Shown here piece after piece: positions 58,356 to 64,000 of a DNA stretch of 64,000 nt. Position 1 is the stretch's first letter; the number at the start of each line of letters is the position of its first letter. Under the pieces are notes generated by a model, which saw nothing but the letters and a program-made list of their open reading frames with translations, had not been told where the DNA came from and did not search any database. The stretch covers positions 104,311 through 168,310 of the forward strand of contig NZ_BMPI01000019.1 in assembly GCF_014647515.1 (NCBI RefSeq), given 5' to 3'. The position numbers and the translations under genes are program-made. Origin of the DNA: Dactylosporangium sucinum. Its GTDB lineage: Bacteria; Actinomycetota; Actinomycetes; Mycobacteriales; Micromonosporaceae.

Positions 58356-59720
58356 TCAGTTCACTTTGGCGAGACGTTTCATCTCGGTGTTGATGTTGTC
58401 GAAGGCCTTCTCGGCGGTGATCGACCCGGCCGCGGCGGCCTGCAGGTTGTCGCCGACGAACGTGGTCGCCTCGATCTGGCCGGCGAGCTGGTTCAGGCCC
58501 GCCTCCATGCCGTAGCGGTACCACTCGGGCAGGGACTTGTCGCGGATGGTCTGGATCTCGGCGGAGAACTTCTGCACCGTGGGGTTGCCGGTGAAGACGG
58601 CCGAGGCGGCGGCGCTGTTGGTGGCGGGCAGGGCGAAGACGGGGCGGGTGTTGACGCGTGCGGCGGAGAGGTCGGCGGCCATCATGCACGTGACGAGCGC
58701 CTTGGCGGCCTTCTGGCGGCGGTCGTTGCTCTTGCCGACCATGAAGAAGTAGCCGCCGCCGATGGAGCCCTGCGGCTTCACGCCCGCGGCCGGGCCGGGC
58801 AGCTGGAACACGCTCATCTTGTCGAGCATCGACGGGTTCTGCTCGTTGGCCATCCCGACGACGGCGCCGAAGTCCAGCGTCATGGCCGCCTTGCCCTGCA
58901 CGAAGGCGGTGCGGAAGTCGGTCCAGGTCCAGGTGCGCGACTCCGGCGGCGACGCGGCCTTGTAGAGGTCGATCATGAACTGGGTGGCCTGCACGGCCTT
59001 CGCCTTGTCCCGGTCGAGGGCGTACTCGCCGGTCTTCGGGTCGAAGGTGTGCACGCCGTTGGCGTAGAGGAACTGGTAGTACATCTGGGGCGCGACGAGG
59101 GCCGAGGCCATCGGCACCGTGAAGCCGCGCACCCCGCCGGCCGGGTCGTCCAGCTGCTTGGCGGCGGCCAGCAGCTCCTGCCAGGTGGTGGGGATCGCGA
59201 TGCCCTTGGCGGCGAAGAGGTCCTTGCGGTAGTACACCTCCTGGTGCAGCGCCCAGTCGGGCACCGCCCAGGTCTTGCCGTCCTTGCCCACCGCGTGCAG
59301 GAACGAGGCGACGAAGTCGTCGCGGCCGTGCTCGTCCACCACGTCGTCGACGGGCACGATGTAGTCACCGGCCTGCGCGGCGGCGACGCCGCCCTCGATG
59401 GTGTTCATCACGTCCGGGCCGTTGCCGGCGCGGAAGGCCGTGACCATCTTCGGGTACATGCTGTCGAACGGCACGGCCTCGAAGGCGACCGTGACGTCCT
59501 GCTGCTTGGCGACACAGCTTTCCGCCTGCTGCCTGATGACGTCGGCCTGTGTCTTGACGGTCAGGTTGGTCCAGAACGTGAGCTTGATCGGGCCGCCGTC
59601 GTCGGCACTGCCGGTGGAGTTCTTCGCGCTCGGAGGAGAACAGGCCGAGGTCAGCGCAAGTGCTCCCGCCGCGGCCGCAGCCGTCAGCCATCGCCCCGCG
59701 CTCTGCTGGCGTCGGTTCAT
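58356..59720 (-). CDS. Sugar-binding lipoprotein of the CUT1 importer
   Basis: 454 residues. Signal NRRQQSAGRWLTAAAAAG with lipobox LTSAC, then an acidic tether and a family-1 binding domain (LTFWTNLTVKTQADVIRQQA, AVPFDSMYPKMVTAFRAGNG, PDVMNTIEGG, WALHQEVYYRKDLF, IPTTWQELLAAAK, IGGGYFFMVGKS). It is the first gene of the operon to 55277. A LacI-type operator lies 38 bases upstream. The ligand is not visible from the sequence. Confidence 0.87.
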   Translation of the reverse strand: MNRRQQSAGRWLTAAAAAGALALTSACSPPSAKNSTGSADDGGPIKLTFWTNLTVKTQADVIRQQAESCVAKQQDVTVAFEAVPFDSMYPKMVTAFRAGNGPDVMNTIEGGVAAAQAGDYIVPVDDVVDEHGRDDFVASFLHAVGKDGKTWAVPDWALHQEVYYRKDLFAAKGIAIPTTWQELLAAAKQLDDPAGGVRGFTVPMASALVAPQMYYQFLYANGVHTFDPKTGEYALDRDKAKAVQATQFMIDLYKAASPPESRTWTWTDFRTAFVQGKAAMTLDFGAVVGMANEQNPSMLDKMSVFQLPGPAAGVKPQGSIGGGYFFMVGKSNDRRQKAAKALVTCMMAADLSAARVNTRPVFALPATNSAAASAVFTGNPTVQKFSAEIQTIRDKSLPEWYRYGMEAGLNQLAGQIEATTFVGDNLQAAAAGSITAEKAFDNINTEMKRLAKVN

Positions 59721-59757
59721 GTGTGTGTCCTCGAAGTTGCTGGATGATTGCCGCCCC

Positions 59758-59773
59758 GTGTTAACGGTTACAC
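59758..59773. promoter_or_regulatory. LacI-type operator before the importer operon
   Basis: GTGTTAACGGTTACAC; 12 of 16 bases are symmetric and the right half GGTTACA is identical to the perfect site at 59885. It is 38 bases before the binding-protein ATG. Confidence 0.6.
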
Positions 59774-59845
59774 CGTGACGGCGCAGGGCCCACCTGTCAA
59801 GGGCACATCAAGAATCACTGCAGTTCATGACCGTGAAACAAGGTG

Positions 59846-59874
59846 TTGACAGGCGATGGGAGGTCGCGCAACAT
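59846..59874 (+). promoter_or_regulatory. Probable promoter of the lyase operon
   Basis: TTGACA at 59846-59851, then 17 bases, then CAACAT at 59869-59874. The -35 is consensus and the -10 weak. The LacI-type palindrome follows 10 bases on, where a bound repressor would block the polymerase. Confidence 0.5.
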
Positions 59875-59884
59875 GGACCTCGCC

Positions 59885-59898
59885 TGTAACCGGTTACA
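59885..59898. promoter_or_regulatory. LacI-type operator before the lyase operon
   Basis: TGTAACCGGTTACA, a perfect 14-base palindrome with the central CG typical of LacI/GalR sites, 33 bases before the first gene. The LacI protein encoded at 60885 is its likely ligand. Confidence 0.75.
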
Positions 59899-59931
59899 TC
59901 GATCCGTGAACCTCGGAAAGGTTGCACACAC

Positions 59932-60834
59932 ATGACCCTGGCTACCAAGGCCGACTTCAAGGGCGTCATCCCGCCGCTGGTGACCCCGTTCGACGCCGAC
60001 GAGAACATCGATGTCGAGGCGCTGCGCGCGGAGATCCGGTTCCACCTCACGACCGGCGTGCACGGGCTGTGCGTGACCGGCTCGACCGGGGATGGGCAGA
60101 TGCTGTCGCTCGAGCAGTCCGTGACCGTGGCGCGGGTCGCGGTCGAGGAGGTCGCCGGTGCCGTGCCGGTGATCGCGGGCATCATCCGCGACTCGACCGC
60201 CGAGGTCATCCGCTACGGGCAGGCGCTCAAGGAGACGGGCGTCGCCGCGCTGCAGGTGACGCCGGTGCACTACCTGTTCCAGCCGGACGAGCAGACCACG
60301 GTCGAGTACTACCGCCGCATCACCGAGGCGACCGGCTTGCCGGTCGTCATCTACAACGTGATCCCGTACGCGCTGATCCCCGCGACCACCGTGTACCGGG
60401 TCATCCAGGAGATCGACCTCGTCGTCGGCGTCAAGCAGTCCGGCGGCAACATCCACCAGCTCGCCGACCTGCTCAAGGCCGCGCCGACCGAGGGTGTGGT
60501 CCTCACCGCCGTCGACGACCTGCTCTACCCGGCCTACCTGCTCGGTGCGCAGGGCGCGATCAGCGCGACGCTGACGGTCGTGCCGGAGCTGTGCGTCGCG
60601 CAGTGGAACGCGGTGCAGGCCGGCGACCACAAGACCGCCCTGGACATCCACAACAAGCTGCTGCCGGTGTGGCGGGCCATCGACGGGCCGAACATGACGG
60701 TCCGCATCAAGGCCGCGCTGGAGCTGCAGGGCCGCAACGGCGGTCTCGGCGCGCACCCGCTGACCCCGGTCAGCGACGCCGAGCGGGACGCCATCCGCGC
60801 CGCTCTGGTGGAATCCGGCGTCCTTCCGGTTTGA
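59932..60834 (+). CDS. Dihydrodipicolinate synthase (DapA/NanA) family lyase or dehydratase
   Basis: 300 residues. KGVIPPLVTPFDADENID, the substrate loop CVTGSTGDGQMLS, Y141 in VVIYNVIPY and the Schiff-base K168 in VVGVKQSGGN are all in place. Family members act on pyruvate-derived or 2-keto-3-deoxy sugar acids. A 2-oxoglutarate semialdehyde dehydrogenase-like gene closes the operon, which would fit a 2-keto-3-deoxy acid dehydratase step; an aldolase is the alternative. First gene under the LacI-type palindrome. Confidence 0.82.
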   Translation: MTLATKADFKGVIPPLVTPFDADENIDVEALRAEIRFHLTTGVHGLCVTGSTGDGQMLSLEQSVTVARVAVEEVAGAVPVIAGIIRDSTAEVIRYGQALKETGVAALQVTPVHYLFQPDEQTTVEYYRRITEATGLPVVIYNVIPYALIPATTVYRVIQEIDLVVGVKQSGGNIHQLADLLKAAPTEGVVLTAVDDLLYPAYLLGAQGAISATLTVVPELCVAQWNAVQAGDHKTALDIHNKLLPVWRAIDGPNMTVRIKAALELQGRNGGLGAHPLTPVSDAERDAIRAALVESGVLPV

Positions 60835-60884
60835 TGGACGCGCTGCGTTCCGCACAGCGTTCGTAGGAGATCCGAGGAGTCCCT

Positions 60885-61889
60885 GTGGCAGGCATTCGAG
60901 ACGTGGCCAAGCTGGCCGGGGTGTCAACCGCAACCGTGACCCGCGCCCTGCGGGACGAGGCGTCGGTGACCCCCGAGACCAAGGCCAAGGTCCGGGCCGC
61001 CGCGGCGCGGCTCGACTACGTGCCCAGCGCCGCGGCCCGGGCCCTGTCACAGGGACGGTCCAGCCTGCTCGGGCTGTTCGTGCCGGACATCGTCAACCCG
61101 TTCTACGCCGAGGTCGCGCAGGGCATGGCCGACCGCGCCGCGGAGGCCAACTACCACTGCGTCATCGCCAGCTCGCACCTCAACCCGGAGCGGGAACGGC
61201 AACTGGTGACGTCCCTGCACGACGGGACGCTGGCCGGGCTCGCCGCGACCACCGTGGGCACCGACGAGAGCTTCACCTCGGCGCTGACCGGCCAGCGCGG
61301 CCCGCTCGTGCTGGTCGACCGCCGCCCCCGCGGGATCCGCGCGCCGCTGGTGCGCACCGACAACCGCAAGGTGACCCGCGAGGCGGTCGGGCAGTTCTTC
61401 GCGATGGGCCACACCAAGGTCGCGATGATCTCCGGGCCGCGCGACTTCGACACCGCCTGCCAGCGGCTGTCCGGCTTCCGGCTCGCCTACAAGGACGCCG
61501 GCCTGCCGCTGCGGGACGAGTACATCCGCCACGGCCATCTCGGCGAGGCGGGCGGCCTCGCCGCCATGCGGGAGCTGCTGGCCCTGCCGTCCCCGCCGAC
61601 GGCGGTGTTCTGTTTCAACAACCTCGTCACGGTCGGCGCCCTGATGGCGATCCGGACGGCCGGGCTGAAGGTGCCCGGCGACATCAGCATCCTCGCGTTC
61701 GACGACATGAGCCTCTTCCCGCTCGTCGACCCGCCGATCACCGCGATCGCGCAGCCGGCCTACCAGATGGGCCGCGCCGCGGCCGACCTGCTGCTGCGCC
61801 AGCTCGGCGGCGAGAAGTCGCCCGCAGACGTCGTCCTTCCCGCCACGCTGATCGAGCGGGAGTCCCTGGCACCGCCAGGCTTCAACTGA
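60885..61889 (+). CDS. LacI-family transcriptional regulator
   Basis: 334 residues from a GTG with GAGGAG upstream. Helix-turn-helix at residues 4-25 (IRDVAKLAGVSTATVTRAL), hinge helix AAARALSQGRS, then the sugar-binding domain (LGLFVPDIVNPFYAEVAQG, KVAMISGPRDFDTACQR, AVFCFNNLVTVGAL, ISILAFDD, MGRAAADLLLRQL). It should bind the two TAACCGGTTA-like sites at 59758 and 59885 and so couple import and breakdown. It lies inside the operon it probably controls. Confidence 0.9.
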   Translation: MAGIRDVAKLAGVSTATVTRALRDEASVTPETKAKVRAAAARLDYVPSAAARALSQGRSSLLGLFVPDIVNPFYAEVAQGMADRAAEANYHCVIASSHLNPERERQLVTSLHDGTLAGLAATTVGTDESFTSALTGQRGPLVLVDRRPRGIRAPLVRTDNRKVTREAVGQFFAMGHTKVAMISGPRDFDTACQRLSGFRLAYKDAGLPLRDEYIRHGHLGEAGGLAAMRELLALPSPPTAVFCFNNLVTVGALMAIRTAGLKVPGDISILAFDDMSLFPLVDPPITAIAQPAYQMGRAAADLLLRQLGGEKSPADVVLPATLIERESLAPPGFN

Positions 61890-61903
61890 GAGAGCCCCTG
61901 ACC

Positions 61904-62896
61904 ATGGCGCAACCGTTCCTGGCGTCCGCCGGCGACTACGTCGACCGGGCGCTGGCCGGGTTCGCACGGAGCAACCACGACGTCGTGGCGCTCCACACGG
62001 ACCCTGTGTTCGTCCGGGCGACGACCCCGGATCCGCATCGCCGCGTGGGCCTCGTCTCCGGCGGCGGCTCCGGCCACGAGCCCATGCACGCCGGCCTGGT
62101 CGGCCGCGGGATGCTCGACGCCGCGGTGCCCGGCAAGGTGTTCGCCTCCCCGCACAACCGGCAGGTCTACCAGGCCAGCCGGGCGGTGGCCGGCACCGAC
62201 GGCGTCCTGCACATCGTCAAGAACTACACCGGCGACCGCATCAACTTCGGCATCGCCGCCGAGCGGCTGCGGCACGACGGGATCCGCGTCGAGCGGGTGC
62301 TCGTCGACGACGACATCGCCACCGACAGCGACGACACCGCGACCGGGCGCCGCGGCACCGGTGCCACGATCCTGGTGGAGAAGCTGCTCGGCGCGGCCGC
62401 CGACGGCGGAGCCTCGCTCGACGAGCTCGCCGCCCTCGGCGGCCGCGTCGTGGCGCGTTCGCGCAGCATCGCCGTCGCGTCGCGGGCCCACACCTCGCCG
62501 GCGACCGGCCGGCTCGCCTTCGAGCTGCCCGACGACCAGGTCGAGTACGGTGTCGGCATCCACGGCGAACGCGCCGCCCGCAGCATCTCCCGCCCGCCGC
62601 TGGAGGAGCTGGTCGGCCGGATGGTCGACGACGTGCTCACCAAGACCCCGGCCGGCGACCGGGCGCTGCTGCTCGTCAACGGCCTCGGCGCGACGACCGC
62701 CATCGAGCTGCACAACGTCTTCGCGATCGCCGCCGACGCGCTCGCCGAGCGCGGCGTGACGCTCGGCGGCAGCCTCGTCGGCACCTGGACCCCGGCGCTG
62801 GACATGAAGGGCTTCTCGCTGACCGTGACCATGCTCGACGAGGACTGGCAGCGCCTGTGGGACGCGCCGGTGTGGACCGCCACGCTTCGGAAGTGA
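61904..62896 (+). CDS. dhaK: Dihydroxyacetone kinase-type subunit DhaK
   Basis: 330 residues. GLVSGGGSGHEPMHAGLVGRG is the characteristic N-terminal part, KNYTGDRINFG the next, and H220 in GVGIHGE the catalytic His that binds the keto-sugar as a hemiaminal. Length is that of the stand-alone DhaK. It is followed by dhaL with seven bases between. No dhaM is in the window, so the pair either uses the PTS protein from elsewhere or, as in some tetrulose and apulose kinases, ATP. The substrate is then open: dihydroxyacetone, erythrulose or a branched ketose. Confidence 0.88.
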   Translation: MAQPFLASAGDYVDRALAGFARSNHDVVALHTDPVFVRATTPDPHRRVGLVSGGGSGHEPMHAGLVGRGMLDAAVPGKVFASPHNRQVYQASRAVAGTDGVLHIVKNYTGDRINFGIAAERLRHDGIRVERVLVDDDIATDSDDTATGRRGTGATILVEKLLGAAADGGASLDELAALGGRVVARSRSIAVASRAHTSPATGRLAFELPDDQVEYGVGIHGERAARSISRPPLEELVGRMVDDVLTKTPAGDRALLLVNGLGATTAIELHNVFAIAADALAERGVTLGGSLVGTWTPALDMKGFSLTVTMLDEDWQRLWDAPVWTATLRK

Positions 62897-62903
62897 GCCA
62901 CGC

Positions 62904-63497
62904 ATGTTGATGAGAACGTATCTGGACCTCACGACCGAGGCGCACGCCTCGCTCACCGCCATGGACCAGGCGGCCGGCGACGGCGACTTCGGCGACAACC
63001 TGCGCGACGCGCTGCGCCTCGTCGACTCGCGGATGCCGGACGACGCCGGGCTCGCCGTCGAGTTCGCGGTCGCCGCCACCTGCTTCCTTGACGAGGTGGG
63101 CGGCACCAGCGGACCGCTGATCGGCCTGCTGCTGCAGGAGATCGCCGCTGCGCTGGCGGCCGCGCCCGCCGGCCGGTCCGAAGTGGACGATGCGCTCGTC
63201 GCCGGGCTCGCGGCCGGGATCGCGGCCGTTCAGCGGGTCGGCGAGGCGCAGGTCGGTGACCGCACCATGCTCGACAGCCTCGTGCCGGCCCTGGACCTGC
63301 TCACCGAGGCCCCGCGCCCGGTCGACTGGGCGGCGGTCGCCGCCGAGGCACGCCGTGCCGCCGAGGCGACCGCCGGGCTCAAGGCCCGCATGGGGCGCGC
63401 CAGCTACGTGGGCGAGCGCGCCCTCGGCACCCCGGACGCCGGCGCCGTGGGCATGGCCCTGTTCTTCGCGGCGCTCGCTCAGGAAAGGACCGCCTGA
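62904..63497 (+). CDS. dhaL: Dihydroxyacetone kinase-type subunit DhaL
   Basis: 197 residues from ATG 62904 or the next ATG at 62910. MDQAAGDGDFGDNL is the nucleotide-Mg site (the Asp triad), GGTSGPLIGLLL, GDRTMLDSLVPAL and RMGRASYVGERALGTPDAGA the other DhaL signatures. It binds ADP/ATP and works with DhaK. Its stop overlaps the start of the aldehyde dehydrogenase gene by one base. Normal length. Confidence 0.88.
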   Translation: MLMRTYLDLTTEAHASLTAMDQAAGDGDFGDNLRDALRLVDSRMPDDAGLAVEFAVAATCFLDEVGGTSGPLIGLLLQEIAAALAAAPAGRSEVDDALVAGLAAGIAAVQRVGEAQVGDRTMLDSLVPALDLLTEAPRPVDWAAVAAEARRAAEATAGLKARMGRASYVGERALGTPDAGAVGMALFFAALAQERTA

Positions 63498-64000
63498 TGC
63501 ACGCACTGACCGGGGAGATGTTCCTGGGATTCCGGCGATTCCGCGGTACCGCGGGCGAACAGCGCTCCACCGATCCGGCCTCCGGCGCGCAGAGCGGCCC
63601 CGGCTACGGCATGGACGACGGCACCGGCGCCGCCGAGGCGTGCCGGCTCGCCGCCGCCGCCTTCGACCGCTACCGCGCGACGCCCGACGCGGTGCGGGCC
63701 GAGTTCCTGCGCCGGATCGCGGCCAACCTCGAAGCCGAGGACGAGCAGCTGGTCGCGTGCGTGCAGCAGGAGACGGCGCTCGGGTCGCCCAGGGCCCGCA
63801 ACGAGCTCGCCCGCACCACCGGGCAGCTGCGCATGTTCGCCGACCTGCTCGACGAGCCCGCCTGGCGGGACCAGCGGCGGGTCGCCGGCACCGAGGCGGT
63901 CCCCGAGGTCTGGTCCCGGCGGATCCCGCTCGGACCGGTGGTCGTCTTCGGCGCGTCGAACTTCCCCCTCGCCTTCTCCGTCGCCGGCGGGGACACCGCC
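63497..64000 (+). CDS. Aldehyde dehydrogenase, 2-oxoglutarate semialdehyde type, N-terminal part (runs off the right edge)
   Basis: 168 codons are visible. LTGEMFLGFRRFRG starts the protein, the helical part AAEACRLAAAAFDRY follows, and RRIPLGPVVVFGASNFPLAF is the cofactor-contact region of the NADP-type 2-oxoglutarate semialdehyde dehydrogenases. The Cys and Glu of the active site are beyond the edge. It overlaps dhaL by one base. With the DapA-like gene it could complete conversion of a 2-keto-3-deoxy pentonate or hexarate to 2-oxoglutarate. Confidence 0.8.
   Translation, partial: MHALTGEMFLGFRRFRGTAGEQRSTDPASGAQSGPGYGMDDGTGAAEACRLAAAAFDRYRATPDAVRAEFLRRIAANLEAEDEQLVACVQQETALGSPRARNELARTTGQLRMFADLLDEPAWRDQRRVAGTEAVPEVWSRRIPLGPVVVFGASNFPLAFSVAGGDTA

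Noticed and set aside
1..64000. Mobile elements and prophage or attachment sites
   Set aside because: I found no transposase, integrase, recombinase or terminal inverted repeats, and no direct repeat of the tRNA 3' end within the window.

Overview
The window is very GC-rich, uses many GTG starts and packs its genes into long operons joined by ATGA or GTGA overlaps. With Lcp-type rubber oxygenase, a streptogrisin-like protease, Tat and lipoprotein signals and FadR, DeoR and LacI sugar regulators, this points to a soil actinomycete, possibly Micromonosporaceae (inference). I see no rRNA, CRISPR array, transposase or integrase. Almost everything is chromosomal-style catabolism and transport.

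Layout. 1-8.9 kb: a UgpB-like binding protein and a glycerophosphodiesterase (edge), a PiT phosphate permease with its DUF47 partner, then a divergent operon with two FGGY kinases, a histidine phosphatase, a DeoR regulator and a 2-hydroxyacid dehydrogenase. 8.9-12.6 kb: a compact operon of a small leader ORF, two SDR proteins (the second without catalytic Tyr/Lys) and an NhaA antiporter fused to a cysteine-less DsbA-like domain. 12.6-17.9 kb: a VOC/MarR divergent pair with a clear operator, an SMP-30 lactonase, a 690-base gap holding a second copy of the promoter block seen before the NhaA operon, and two lipoproteins.

18.0-48.4 kb is a large sugar/cyclitol catabolic island. One part (18.0-32.5 kb) has iolE, an inositol dehydrogenase-like protein, iolD, an HpcH/HpaI aldolase, a 2-hydroxyacid dehydrogenase, a FadR regulator, an SDR, two serine hydrolases around an SMP-30 lactonase, an ABC transporter and an HSL esterase. 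Four copies of a short palindromic motif (AGATTNRATCA) sit just before each of its transcription units. The other part (32.7-48.3 kb) has a second transporter with a permease-ATPase fusion, two more serine hydrolases, another HSL esterase, a VOC protein, two Gfo/Idh dehydrogenases, and a divergent operon of an M24 peptidase-like protein, a DUF1537 sugar-acid kinase, an HpaI aldolase and an SDR. A second FCD regulator has three matching operators there. The picture is of import, de-esterification or lactone opening, oxidation, then aldol cleavage of a decorated sugar or cyclitol. The substrate is unknown.

48.4-55.2 kb: a tandem-HTH TetR divergent from an Lcp rubber oxygenase whose active-site residues all match the family, an ankyrin gene broken by compensating frameshifts, a tRNA-Trp-like gene, a secreted S1 protease, gltD without gltB, and a MarR. 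55.3-64 kb: an ABC sugar importer with an FAD oxidoreductase, divergent from a DapA-like lyase, a LacI regulator, dhaK, dhaL and a 2-oxoglutarate semialdehyde dehydrogenase-like gene cut by the right edge. Both arms carry LacI-type operators.
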